Counted from the first letter of the stretch, positions 8,914 through 16,645 are shown. The stretch is 42,497 bases of DNA from Gemmatimonadaceae bacterium (GCA_024710705.1 JANJUF010000114.1:1-42497), one strand, 5' to 3'. A program made the numbers and translations. The notes: a model not told the origin generated them from the letters alone.

Positions 8914-10239
8914 TCAGTTGTCGCCTGTCCGCCGCGCCGGTGGGATGCGCCCGCCGCCCGGTGCGCCCACGACGGTGGTGAGCGACCGATGGCCATTGGC
9001 GCCGACGGCGCGCACGCCCACCCAGACGTCATCCAACTGTTCGTCGAGGAGAAACTCCGTCACGTTCCCGGTGGGGACGATGCGCGTGTAGGTCGGCGCC
9101 GTGGTGCGGCGCACGAGGAGTTCGTAGCCCACCGCGCCCGGCACGGCGTCCCAGCGGATGGTGAAGGCCTGGCCGCCCGAGTCGCGGTCGCGCGCGTAGG
9201 CGGTGCGGGCGGGACGCGGCGGTGCCGACGCCAGTGACACGACCGTCGCCAGGTTCAGGCGCGCCACCTTCGCCACGTACGGAAAGCTCACGTTGGCGAG
9301 GTCGTCCGTCGGGAGATGCTGCCGCTTGTAGTTCTCGAGACGCTCCGAAAAGCGCAGCGCCGGAATGCCGAGGCGGTGGAAGGGCGCGTGATCGCCGCCG
9401 CGGCCGAGGCGGTCGAGGCGCAACACAGGGATGACTTCGAACTCCGGCTGATAGAGCGCACCGGCGCCCCACACGTAGCGCGCCAGCTCACTCCCGCCGA
9501 GCGCCAACGAGTCCACCGCGAACACGCGCACCGAGGTGGAATCCACACGCCCGTCATCGGCCACCACGTTGCCAATGATGTCGTCGGTGAAGGCGGCCGT
9601 CACCGTCTTGCCCTCGCGTTGCAGCCGTTGGGCGAAGATGGTCGAGCCGAGCAGGCCGAGTTCCTCGCCCGTGTAGAGCACGAAGGCGACGCTGGCCTCG
9701 AGTCCCTGCGGGAAGTGCTTCCCGACCACCCGCGCGAGTTCCATTACCGCCACGGTTCCCGATCCATCGTCGTCGGCGCCAGGAGCGTCCGACGTGGCGT
9801 CCATGCTGTTGATGGAGCAGATGCACGAATCGAAGTGCCCGCCGATGACGATCACCCGCGACGTGTCGCGCCCCGGGAGCCAGGCCGCCACGTTCACCAA
9901 GTGCCAGGTGGGTCGCTCCGGGTGCCGCGTGATCACGGCCGAGCCGGTGTCGTACTCGACGCGCAGGCAATTGCCGCAGTCGCGCGAGGCCTGGAGGAGC
10001 TGCTGATGGATCCAGCGCCGGGCGGCGCCCACGCCGCGCGTGGCCGAGAGCGTGTCGCTCATCGTGTGCCGGGTCCCGAAGGACACGAGCACCGAATCCA
10101 TCGCCCGGAGCCGCGCCGGATCCACCTCGGCCATCGCTGCGGCGATGCGGGCATCGCGCTGCAACCCCAGCGTGGAGGGCGCCTGGGAGGAGAGAAGGGC
10201 AGGAACGAGGAGGGCGGCGAGAATCAGGTGGGGGCGCAT
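8914..10239 (-). CDS. Secreted M28 family zinc aminopeptidase with C-terminal fibronectin-III-like domain
   Basis: 441 residues from ATG 10239. The N terminus MRPHLILAALLVPALLSSQAPS is a classical signal peptide. The M28 metal ligands can be assigned: H135 in GGHFDS, D157 in GADDDGSGT, E192/E193 in GEELG, D220 in DDIIG, and H308 in the QHLPTDD motif. The region from about residue 350 to the end (RPARTAYARD to VGVRAVGANGH) looks like a fibronectin-type-III beta sandwich, common as a C-terminal extension in secreted M28 peptidases. A longer frame starts at 10410 but its extra residues are coded by a low-complexity spacer. Role: extracellular or periplasmic peptide degradation. Confidence 0.88.
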   Translation of the reverse strand: MRPHLILAALLVPALLSSQAPSTLGLQRDARIAAAMAEVDPARLRAMDSVLVSFGTRHTMSDTLSATRGVGAARRWIHQQLLQASRDCGNCLRVEYDTGSAVITRHPERPTWHLVNVAAWLPGRDTSRVIVIGGHFDSCICSINSMDATSDAPGADDDGSGTVAVMELARVVGKHFPQGLEASVAFVLYTGEELGLLGSTIFAQRLQREGKTVTAAFTDDIIGNVVADDGRVDSTSVRVFAVDSLALGGSELARYVWGAGALYQPEFEVIPVLRLDRLGRGGDHAPFHRLGIPALRFSERLENYKRQHLPTDDLANVSFPYVAKVARLNLATVVSLASAPPRPARTAYARDRDSGGQAFTIRWDAVPGAVGYELLVRRTTAPTYTRIVPTGNVTEFLLDEQLDDVWVGVRAVGANGHRSLTTVVGAPGGGRIPPARRTGDN

Positions 10240-10410
10240 GGGAGCGAAGACGGAGGAGCGAGGAGCGAGGAGCGAAGACTGAAGACTCAAGACGGAGGAG
10301 GGCAGGAACGAAGAAGCGGGCCCGTCAGATGGAAAAAGGCAGGGAGGAAGCCGCAGTTCCCTTCCGTCATCCGTCTTCCGTCCCGCCCAACCTTCCCGTT
10401 CGCCGATCAT
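10240..10410. repeat. GACGGA/GAAGAC low-complexity spacer, copy B
   Basis: The 177 bases between the M28 gene and the cyclic-nucleotide-binding gene are filled by purine-rich words (GGAGCGAGGAGCGAGGAGCG, GAAGACTGAAGACTCAAGAC). Near the far end the pyrimidine complement appears (CTTCCGTCATCCGTCTTCCG at about 10360-10381). The spacer therefore contains both orientations. No convincing gene is seen in it. Confidence 0.55.
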
Positions 10411-10416
10411 CCAGCT

Positions 10417-10881
10417 TCAAAACATCGACATCGCCAGGAACGACCGCAGCGAGTCGTTTGTGGCACGGAGGCGCCCGCTGAGGAGGCGCACGCAGCTCCA
10501 GAGTACCTTGTAGGCGATCTCACGGTTGAAATCGAGCAGGAGCTCGAAGTCGCTGCGCGAGATGGTCAGCACCTTGGTGCCGCCATTGGAGATGGCATCG
10601 GTGGACCGCTCACTGCGATCGAACACCGACATCTCGCCGAAAAGCGCGCCCGGCTTGAGCACCGCCAGTGCTTCCTCTCCCGAGCCCGGCACGACGCGCG
10701 AGATGCGCACGTCGCCCTCGACGATGAGGTAGAGCCGGCTCCCCGCCTCGCCTTCCTTGAAGATGTACTCGCCGGAGACGAACTCCTTGGTCCGGCAGAC
10801 CTCGGCGACGCGGGCCAACTCGCCGTCGTCGAGATCCTGGAAGATGGCGACGCTGCGCAGCAGCGCGACCGTGTCCTGCAT
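10417..10881 (-). CDS. Stand-alone cyclic-nucleotide-binding domain protein
   Basis: 154 residues from ATG 10881, preceded on the minus strand by GAGAGG at a usable distance. The whole protein is one CNB (CRP N-terminal-like) domain: beta-roll starting LLRSVAIFQDLDDGELARVAE, the glycines of FKEGEAGSRLYLIVEGDVRI, and a phosphate-binding cassette FGEMSVFDRSERSTDA that keeps the Gly, Glu and Arg expected to hold the cyclic phosphate. A helical C terminus follows (to SFLAMSMF), but there is no helix-turn-helix, so it is not a CRP-type DNA-binding regulator. It may act by protein-protein contact. It is divergent from the secreted protein gene at 10995. Confidence 0.85.
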   Translation of the reverse strand: MQDTVALLRSVAIFQDLDDGELARVAEVCRTKEFVSGEYIFKEGEAGSRLYLIVEGDVRISRVVPGSGEEALAVLKPGALFGEMSVFDRSERSTDAISNGGTKVLTISRSDFELLLDFNREIAYKVLWSCVRLLSGRLRATNDSLRSFLAMSMF

Positions 10882-10994
10882 CGGGGCCTCTCGAGAGTGC
10901 GAGGATCTCTGGGGGTACTGAGCGAAGCTACCCCGGAGGGAGTGGGGGTCGCAAGCCGTGGTGGTGTGATGTGCGACAGGGATACCTTCTTCAC

Positions 10995-11504
10995 ATGCCC
11001 AGATTGGTCGTTGCACTGACGGGCCGCAGTCTCGCGGCGTTCGGCCTTCTGTCGGTCGGCGCGGTGCAGTCGGCGGCGCAGTTGGGCCAGCGCCAACCGC
11101 TAGCCCCGCGCTGGGAGGGCCGCCTCGAGGCGTCGGCGGCCGAAGCGCCCGGCGCGCATCTCGGTGTCGGAATCGGCGTGCGGAGCGGCTGGTATGCGCG
11201 CCCCAGCCTCACGCTGGCGGCCGGCGCCGTGCGCGGCGATGACGCCGTGTGGCGCGGCAGCCAGCGCGGTGACCTGGTGCTGCGCGTCCTGCTGGATCCC
11301 TTCGGCGAACGCCGGCGCGGGTGGTACGGCGGTGCCGGCGTGAGCGTGCAGCAGGTGGCCGGACGCAGTCGTGGCGCGCTGCTCTTGCTGGCCGGCGTCG
11401 AGGGACAGGCGCGGCGTGGGATGCGCCCGGCGATCGAGCTGGGCGTCGGCGGCGGCGTCCGACTCGGCGTCGTGCTGCGACGCGTGCGTCCCGATACCCG
11501 GTAG
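10995..11504 (+). CDS. Putative secreted hypothetical protein
   Basis: 169 residues from ATG 10995. The N terminus has two arginines/lysine-like positives and a hydrophobic core (LAAFGLLSVGAVQSAAQ), a good signal peptide with cleavage near AQ. The mature part is rich in alternating polar and hydrophobic stretches with many Gly and Arg (GVGIGVRSGWYARPSLTLAA, GGVRLGVVLRRVR), which resembles a small outer-membrane beta-barrel. No domain is recognised. A strong hairpin terminator follows the gene. Confidence 0.55.
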   Translation: MPRLVVALTGRSLAAFGLLSVGAVQSAAQLGQRQPLAPRWEGRLEASAAEAPGAHLGVGIGVRSGWYARPSLTLAAGAVRGDDAVWRGSQRGDLVLRVLLDPFGERRRGWYGGAGVSVQQVAGRSRGALLLLAGVEGQARRGMRPAIELGVGGGVRLGVVLRRVRPDTR

Positions 11505-11527
11505 CGCCGCCACGCTCCCCTGAACGA

Positions 11528-11556
11528 CGAAGCCCCGGCGCGTGGCCGGGGCTTCG
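11528..11556. terminator. Bidirectional hairpin terminator
   Basis: Perfect 12-bp inverted repeat (CGAAGCCCCGGC / GCCGGGGCTTCG) with a 5-base loop, sitting between convergent genes. There is no T-run on either side. Confidence 0.75.
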
Positions 11557-11563
11557 GGATGCA

Positions 11564-11893
11564 TCAGGCGGCATTCACCGCGTCGAGCTCCCCTTCGGGG
11601 GCATCGTCCGCGTCGACTTCGAGGGTCGCGGCCGGCTGCTGCGCCGGCTTCGTGGTCGGGGCGGCAAAACGCTCACCGAGCACCCGAAGATCCGCGATCT
11701 GCTTCTTGTTCAGTTCGTGGTACCGCTCGGCGAGGAAGGTCATCGTCTCGTCGAACCATTCGGCCTGGTGCTCCGGGGCCGATCCAATCACGCCACACCG
11801 CATCACGTGCTGGAAGAGTTCGTCGCGCGCTTGGTCGAAGGGCGACGGCGCGGCGGCCGTCGGCCGGCCGCGGGGCTTCTGCTGTCTGCTCAT
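11564..11893 (-). CDS. Small hypothetical protein (109 aa)
   Basis: ATG at 11893, 109 residues. The N terminus is basic and proline/alanine rich (RQQKPRGRPTAAAPSP), the centre is an amphipathic helical region with a possible H-C-E-H-E pattern (FQHVMRCGVIGSAPEHQAEW, FLAERYHELNKKQIADL), and the C terminus is acidic. No signal peptide or membrane segment. The sequence pattern suggests a small helical, possibly nucleic-acid or partner-binding protein, but no family is recognised. It is divergent from the dsbA-like gene across a 142-base region with two inverted repeats. Confidence 0.6.
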   Translation of the reverse strand: MSRQQKPRGRPTAAAPSPFDQARDELFQHVMRCGVIGSAPEHQAEWFDETMTFLAERYHELNKKQIADLRVLGERFAAPTTKPAQQPAATLEVDADDAPEGELDAVNAA

Positions 11894-11914
11894 CTCGTCC
11901 GATCAAAGGTTCTG

Positions 11915-11936
11915 ATGGGCGGTCGGTTCCGCCCAT
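11915..11936. promoter_or_regulatory. Inverted repeat in divergent promoter region
   Basis: ATGGGCGG / CCGCCCAT, 8-bp perfect arms with a 6-base loop, between the 109-residue gene and the dsbA-like gene. A second imperfect dyad (CTACCCCA / TGGGTAG) lies at 11968-11989. They could be operators or leader hairpins. Confidence 0.35.
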
Positions 11937-12035
11937 TCCGGAACCTAATCGGTTCGCAGCCATTCTCCTACCCCACCATTTGTGGGTAGTTTGCGGGGTC
12001 CGTCACACTGTTGCACGTCCCCTGGAGAGTCGCTC

Positions 12036-12740
12036 GTGGCCAAGAAGTCCGCTGCTTCCAATAAGTCCTTCGGTGCCATCCTCGCCGTGGTCGGCGTGGT
12101 CGGTGTCGCCGCCATCACGTTCGTGACGTCGCGTCCCGCCAAGACGATTGTGCTCGATCCCGCGACCCTTCCGCGCGTAGCCGCGTCGGGAATCCTCAAG
12201 GGGAATCCCGACGCGCCGGTGCAGGTGATCGAGTTCGCCGACTTTGAGTGCCCCGGCTGCGGCCATTTCGCCGCCATCACCGGTCCGGATGTGATGTCTC
12301 GCTTGGTGGCGACCGGCGAGATCGCCTTCCGGTTCTACGACCTGCCGCTCGATATGCACCTGAACGCGGTGCCGGCGCACAACGCCGCGCATTGCGCCAA
12401 CGAGCAGGGCAAGTTCTGGGAGATGGCCGAGCTCATCTTTGCCGGCCAGTTCGAGTGGAACACCCAGGCCACGCGAAATCCGAAGAAGGTCTTTGAGGGC
12501 TACGCCACGCGGGTCGGGCTCGACAAGGCGCAGTGGAACGACTGCTACGACTCCGAGCGCATGCTGCCGCAGATCCTCGCCAACCGCGAGGAGGCCACGC
12601 GGTTGCGCGTGACCTCGACGCCGACGTTCATCATCGGCGGTACGATGGTGTCGGGGGCCATTCCCTACGACGAGTTCCGGCAGTACGTGCTGGCGGCCAA
12701 GGCACGGCAGGACTCTTCGGCGGCCCCTGCAGGGCGCTGA
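12036..12740 (+). CDS. DsbA-like thiol oxidoreductase, membrane-anchored (thioredoxin_4 family)
   Basis: 234 residues from GTG 12036, preceded by GGAGAG at 12024-12029. The N terminus is lysine-rich followed by one hydrophobic helix (FGAILAVVGVVGVAAITFV), so the domain should face the periplasm. The active site is C72-P-G-C75 in FECPGCGHF, and the cis-proline loop is TSTPTF (P196), both required for DsbA/BdbD-type disulfide exchange. CPGC differs from the CPHC of classical DsbA. Two additional cysteines (C120, C170) are present. Likely role: oxidation or isomerisation of exported proteins. Its last 110 bases overlap the opposite-strand lipoprotein gene. Confidence 0.88.
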   Translation: MAKKSAASNKSFGAILAVVGVVGVAAITFVTSRPAKTIVLDPATLPRVAASGILKGNPDAPVQVIEFADFECPGCGHFAAITGPDVMSRLVATGEIAFRFYDLPLDMHLNAVPAHNAAHCANEQGKFWEMAELIFAGQFEWNTQATRNPKKVFEGYATRVGLDKAQWNDCYDSERMLPQILANREEATRLRVTSTPTFIIGGTMVSGAIPYDEFRQYVLAAKARQDSSAAPAGR

Positions 12741-14175
12741 CGGCGCTGGACGACGCATCCGCGTTCGCCACGTCCGTCAAGAGTTCGCGCGTCGAGAGCT
12801 GATACGCGCCGAGATCGGTGATCCCGTACCCGCCGGCCCAGATGTCGAAGGTGCCGGCCGGCAGGTTCAGCACGAGGAGCGAGTTGAGCCCCACCCCCCC
12901 GTCGTCGTTGAAGCCGTAGATGGCGCCAAGGGTATCCGTCAGCACGACGAAGGGATCGAACGCCGTCGAGATCAGGTCCACGCGCAGGCGTGCCGGCGCA
13001 CCGAGTGTGACGCGCCACGCTTCGTTTCGGGGACCGCCCCCGCCCCGATACCCGCAGTCGAGGACGTCGAGCGTGCCATGGACGGTGTCCCCGACCGCGA
13101 GCGGGGTCGGGGCTGGACAGGGGGGCAGCTCGCCCAAGGACAATGACATCGTCCCATTGCCGCCGGAGTAGGTGCCGATCCACAGTTCGTGCGATCCGGC
13201 CGGAACGATCAACGAGAGCTCAGCTGCGGACCCCGTGGTCCCCAACGTGAACTCGAAGATGTCCTGTTGGTCGTTGATCAAGGCGAGCATCGGCGGGAAG
13301 GTCGCCGCCGAGCCGATGATCGAGAGTCGCGTCGGGGCCGCGAGGTTGAGCGTGTAACCGGCCGCGACCGGACCGTCGAGGAGCACGCAGGAGTCCAGCG
13401 TGATCACTGGGTGCGCCTCATCTCCCGGCAGCAGCGTGCCGCCGGTGGGCGCACCGCAGGCCCCAGCCGCCAGCGTCGTGCGCAGCGAGTAGGGGCCCGG
13501 TGACGCGACCTTGCCGGGCGTTGCCGCCCAAACCACGTAGTCGCCTGGCGCCAGCGTGATGCGCACGGTGGCCGTCGTGGGATTCCACGTGAACCCTTCC
13601 TTCAGGATGCCCCGCGTCGGCGACGTGACGAACAGCGCCGGCGTGTATCCCTGGGTCACCAGGTCGATCTGCAGCGACGTTTCGCTGGTGACGGTGAGCG
13701 GATGGCCCACGGCGGAGACGTAGCCGTAGAACACACAGGACGCGGCGGTGAGATTGCCGAGGCGCTGCTGTGCCACCGCAATCGCGCCACCGGTGGGCAC
13801 GCTGTGGTTGAAACAGAAGGGGAGCACGACTTCGAGGTCGAGGAACCCGGATTCGCCGCCACTCGTCGCCGTGATGCGCACCGATCCGGTGCGCAGGCCG
13901 CGCACGATGCCGCTCGCCGAGACGGTGGCGGTGGTCGGGTCCGAGCTCTGCCAGGTGACGCTCCGATCCTCTAGCAGTGCGCCCGACGTGCTCAGGACCG
14001 CCGCCGAGAGTTGGAGCGTGGCATCCACGGTCACGGTGGCGCTCTGCGAGGACACACTCACCTTTCCAACGGGCACCCGGGGCGCCGTGGCGTCAAGGCA
14101 CCCGACGAGCGCGGCGAGGGCCAGCGCCAGGCCTCGTCGGGCAGTGGGAACGTGGAATCGGCTGAGCAGGGTCAC
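12631..14175 (-). CDS. Lipoprotein with BIG2 domain and PPC-like beta-sandwich repeats
   Basis: 514 residues from GTG 14175; no other start is in frame near the signal. The lipobox is LVGC with C26. Residues about 37-115 form a bacterial Ig-like (BIG2) domain (VSVSSQSATVTVDATLQLSA, WQSSDPTTATVSASGIVRGL). The remainder has about three repeats of roughly 115 residues, each with a Cys-bearing start and phrases such as APGDYVVWAA, PAGSHELWIG and PAGTFDIWAGGYG, resembling pre-peptidase C-terminal (PPC) sandwiches. The last ~30 residues are proline/arginine rich, unlike the rest, and are antisense to the end of the dsbA-like gene; the conserved part ends before this overlap. Probably a surface or periplasmic lipoprotein. 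Confidence 0.8.
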   Translation of the reverse strand: MTLLSRFHVPTARRGLALALAALVGCLDATAPRVPVGKVSVSSQSATVTVDATLQLSAAVLSTSGALLEDRSVTWQSSDPTTATVSASGIVRGLRTGSVRITATSGGESGFLDLEVVLPFCFNHSVPTGGAIAVAQQRLGNLTAASCVFYGYVSAVGHPLTVTSETSLQIDLVTQGYTPALFVTSPTRGILKEGFTWNPTTATVRITLAPGDYVVWAATPGKVASPGPYSLRTTLAAGACGAPTGGTLLPGDEAHPVITLDSCVLLDGPVAAGYTLNLAAPTRLSIIGSAATFPPMLALINDQQDIFEFTLGTTGSAAELSLIVPAGSHELWIGTYSGGNGTMSLSLGELPPCPAPTPLAVGDTVHGTLDVLDCGYRGGGGPRNEAWRVTLGAPARLRVDLISTAFDPFVVLTDTLGAIYGFNDDGGVGLNSLLVLNLPAGTFDIWAGGYGITDLGAYQLSTRELLTDVANADASSSAVSALQGPPKSPAVPWPPARTAGTRRREWPPTPSYRR

Positions 14176-14223
14176 CCTTCACGCTGGCGGTGGGCGGGTC
14201 GTTCCGCAACAGTCGGGGGGCGG

Positions 14224-16188
14224 CTACCCCTCCTGGTCCTCATACTGCGCCTTGAGCGACGCCACGACATTCGGGTCGGCCAGCGTCGTGGTGTCGCCCA
14301 GCGCGCGGCCCTCGGCGATGTCCCGCAACAGCCGTCGCATGATCTTCCCGGAGCGCGTCTTGGGGAGGTCGGCCGAGAAGAGCACGTCGTCGGGACGCGC
14401 CAGCGCGCCGATCTTGGTGGCCACGAACTCCCGCAGCTCGTCGCGCAGCTCGGCCGACTTCCGGAAGCCGTCGCGCAGGGTGACGAAGGCGCACACCGAC
14501 TGGCCCTTCAGCTCATGCGTCTTACCGACCACTGCCGCTTCGGCGACCGCCGGATGCTCCACCAGCGCCGACTCCACTTCCATCGTGCCGATGCGGTGGC
14601 CGGCCACGTTGAGTACGTCGTCCACCCGGCCGAGGATCCAGAAGAAGCCGTCGGTATCACGCTTCGCCCCATCGCCGGCGAAGTAGAGGTCGGGGCGACC
14701 GGGCCACTTGGAGAAGTACGTCTCGACGTAGCGCGCGTCGTCGCCCCAGATCGTACGGAGCATCGAGGGCCAGGGCTTGGTGAGGGAAAGCAGTCCGCCG
14801 CCGGCGGGAATCTCCTTGGCGTCGGCGTCGAGCAGGGCGGGGAAGTAGCCCGGCAGCGGCCGCGTGGCGCTTCCCGGCTTGGTCGCCGTGAGCCCGGGAA
14901 GCGGCGAGATCACGATCGACCCCGTCTCCGTCTGCCACCAGGTGTCCACGATCGGGCAGCGCGAGCCGCCGATGTGCTCGTGGTACCACATCCAGGCCTC
15001 GGGATTGATCGGCTCACCCACCGATCCGAGCAGGCGCAGCGATGAGAGATCGTGCTGCTTGGGATGTTCGTCGCCCCACTTCATGAAGGCGCGGATCGCC
15101 GTGGGAGCGGTGTAGAGGATCGTCACGCCGTGGCGCGCGATGAGCGACCAGAAACGATCGCGTTCGGGCCAGTCGGGTGCGCCCTCGTACATCACGCAGG
15201 TGGCCCCGTTCGAGAGCGGGCCGTACACGAGGTAGGTGTGCCCGGTGATCCAGCCGACGTCGGCGGTGCACCAGAAGACATCCGCTTCCTTGAGGTCGAA
15301 GACGTCGTGCATGGAGCTCGTGGCGCCGGTGAGGTAGCCCCCCGTCGTGTGCACGATCCCCTTCGGCTTGCCGGTGGTGCCGGAAGTGTAGAGGATGAAC
15401 AGCACGTCCTCGGCGTCCATCGGCTCGGGCGGGCACTGGTCGTGCGCGTGCTGCATCAGGCGGTGGTACCAGTGGTCGCGCCCCTCGACCATGTCCACGT
15501 GCGCTTCGCTGATGGGCCCTGACGTGCGTCGCTGCACCACGACCACGTGCTGCACGCTGGGGCACTCCTCGAGCGCCTTGTCCGTGTTGCGTTTGAGCGG
15601 GACGATCTGGCCGCGGCGGTAGCCGCCGTCGGCGGTGATGACGACCTTTGCCTGGGCGTCGTTCATGCGGTCGCGCAGCGACTCGGGCGAGAACCCGCCG
15701 AACACCACCGAGTGCGCCGCGCCGATGCGGGCGCAGGCCAGCATGGCGATGGCGGCCTCAGGAATCAGCGGGAGATAGATCCCCACGCGGTCGCCCCTGC
15801 GGACACCCAGGGACTTGAGCACGTTGGCGAAGGCCCGCACCTCGCGCGCCAGCTCCCAGTAAGTAAGCGTGCGGCGGTCACCAGGCTCCCCTTCCCAGAT
15901 GATGGCAGCCTTGTTGCGGCGGGCCCCCTCGAGATGGCGATCGAGGCAATTCTCGCTGACGTTGAGTTGGCCACCGACGAACCACTTGGCGTGCGGCGGC
16001 TGCCAGTCGAGCACGCGCTCCCATGGTTTGGTCCAGCGCAATGCTGCCGCGCGCTCCGCCCAGTAATGGATGAAGTCGCGCTCGGCCGACTCGTGGAGCG
16101 AGGCGTCGGTGATGTGGGCAGCGCTCTGGAACGCCGGCGGGGGCGGAAAGCTGCGGGTTTCAATGAGCAGATCGCGAATCTCGTTCAT
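14224..16188 (-). CDS. acs: Acetyl-CoA synthetase (acetate-CoA ligase, AMP-forming)
   Basis: 654 residues from ATG 16188, the normal Acs length; the frame is open to 16374 but that part lies in the AT-richer leader. Acs activates acetate with ATP to acetyl-AMP and then acetyl-CoA. Visible motifs: P-loop [14 protein letters not shown] at 267-280, [43 protein letters not shown] and the C-terminal [11 protein letters not shown] with K615, the lysine normally controlled by acetylation. The N-terminal extension typical of Acs ([27 protein letters not shown]) is present. Transcribed alone, divergent from the riboswitch/STAS unit. Confidence 0.96.
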   Translation of the reverse strand: MNEIRDLLIETRSFPPPPAFQSAAHITDASLHESAERDFIHYWAERAAALRWTKPWERVLDWQPPHAKWFVGGQLNVSENCLDRHLEGARRNKAAIIWEGEPGDRRTLTYWELAREVRAFANVLKSLGVRRGDRVGIYLPLIPEAAIAMLACARIGAAHSVVFGGFSPESLRDRMNDAQAKVVITADGGYRRGQIVPLKRNTDKALEECPSVQHVVVVQRRTSGPISEAHVDMVEGRDHWYHRLMQHAHDQCPPEPMDAEDVLFILYTSGTTGKPKGIVHTTGGYLTGATSSMHDVFDLKEADVFWCTADVGWITGHTYLVYGPLSNGATCVMYEGAPDWPERDRFWSLIARHGVTILYTAPTAIRAFMKWGDEHPKQHDLSSLRLLGSVGEPINPEAWMWYHEHIGGSRCPIVDTWWQTETGSIVISPLPGLTATKPGSATRPLPGYFPALLDADAKEIPAGGGLLSLTKPWPSMLRTIWGDDARYVETYFSKWPGRPDLYFAGDGAKRDTDGFFWILGRVDDVLNVAGHRIGTMEVESALVEHPAVAEAAVVGKTHELKGQSVCAFVTLRDGFRKSAELRDELREFVATKIGALARPDDVLFSADLPKTRSGKIMRRLLRDIAEGRALGDTTTLADPNVVASLKAQYEDQEG

Positions 16189-16229
16189 GCCCAAATGGTA
16201 GACGGGGCTTGGGGTCATCGCCACCGGAA

Positions 16230-16308
16230 GGCGAAAAGGGTGAGGAAGACGGTTCCGCCCGCTAATGACCAGAAACACGACACTGCGTCGCTTTTCGCCA
16301 GAACCGTC
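16230..16308. promoter_or_regulatory. Crossed inverted repeats in the acs upstream region
   Basis: GGCGAAAAG (16230-16238) pairs with CTTTTCGCC (16291-16299), and GACGGTTC (16248-16255) pairs with GAACCGTC (16301-16308). The two pairs interleave (A-B-A'-B'), so in RNA they would form a pseudoknot or two alternative stems; in DNA they could be nested operator sites. The region from 16309 to 16390 is AT-richer than the genes and probably holds the promoters of both divergent units. Confidence 0.4.
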
Positions 16309-16390
16309 GCAGCGCGCAAGCAGTTTCGAAATCATCACCCTGTGATATGAACATAAGTCGTTCAATAGCAACACTTAGAAGGCGGCCTTG

Positions 16391-16408
16391 CTGGCACACA
16401 TCTCGCCC
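16391..16408 (+). promoter_or_regulatory. Possible sigma-54 promoter for the riboswitch-STAS transcript
   Basis: CTGGCACA followed by TCGCC gives the GG-N10-GC spacing (16393-16394 and 16405-16406) required at -24/-12. The -24 element is 7 of 8 to consensus; the -12 element has a TTGC to TCGC mismatch. The start would fall near 16418, just ahead of the riboswitch. Confidence 0.35.
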
Positions 16409-16425
16409 TAGAGGTGGGCAGGCGT

Positions 16426-16519
16426 GCAGTTCGCCACACCGACAAGAGCAAACCCATCGCGAGTTGGGGACGCAAAGCCAGGAGTCTCGGAATCCGAGAT
16501 CGTCCGGTTGCCGAAGTGC
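16426..16519 (+). ncRNA. GEMM-I (c-di-GMP-I class) riboswitch aptamer with A at position 20
   Basis: The conserved core aligns base by base with the V. cholerae Vc2 aptamer: AGAGCAAACC (16445-16454), then a 16-base hairpin arm with GCGA tetraloop (16453-16468, one U-U mismatch), then GGACGCAAAGCC (16468-16479), and finally GGTTGCCGA (16506-16514). The second arm contains TCTCGG-AAT-CCGAGA (16485-16499) closed by GGA/TCC. An outer stem can form between GCAGTTCG (16426-16433) and CGAAGTGC (16512-16519) with one mismatch. The position equivalent to G20 is A447 (16447); A47 is 16474. A20 marks the GEMM-Ib subset that senses 3',3'-cGAMP in Geobacter; ligand choice here is therefore uncertain. It lies about 125 bases upstream of the STAS gene on the same strand. 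Confidence 0.8.
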
Positions 16520-16555
16520 AATGAAGGCGTGGGACGGGATCCCACGGGCAACCGG
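16504..16555 (+). promoter_or_regulatory. Riboswitch expression platform with mutually exclusive stem
   Basis: CCGGTTGCC (16504-16512), the 3' strand of the ligand pocket, is perfectly complementary to GGCAACCGG (16547-16555). Between them is a 7-bp hairpin, CGTGGGA (16528-16534) / TCCCACG (16540-16546). The 9-bp stem cannot coexist with the closed aptamer. There is no U-run after it, so whether it stops transcription or acts in another way is not clear. Confidence 0.65.
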
Positions 16556-16645
16556 ATGGAACAGCTCCAGGTGGGTCGGTCTGGCACTTCCCTGCACCCG
16601 GGAGATCGCATGACGGCCGTTCCGCTCACCACTCAGGAGTCCCAT

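Noticed and set aside
16424-16645. N-terminal extension of the STAS protein through the riboswitch region
   Set aside because: The frame is open by chance; the extra residues have no domain similarity and the DNA is explained by the RNA structure.
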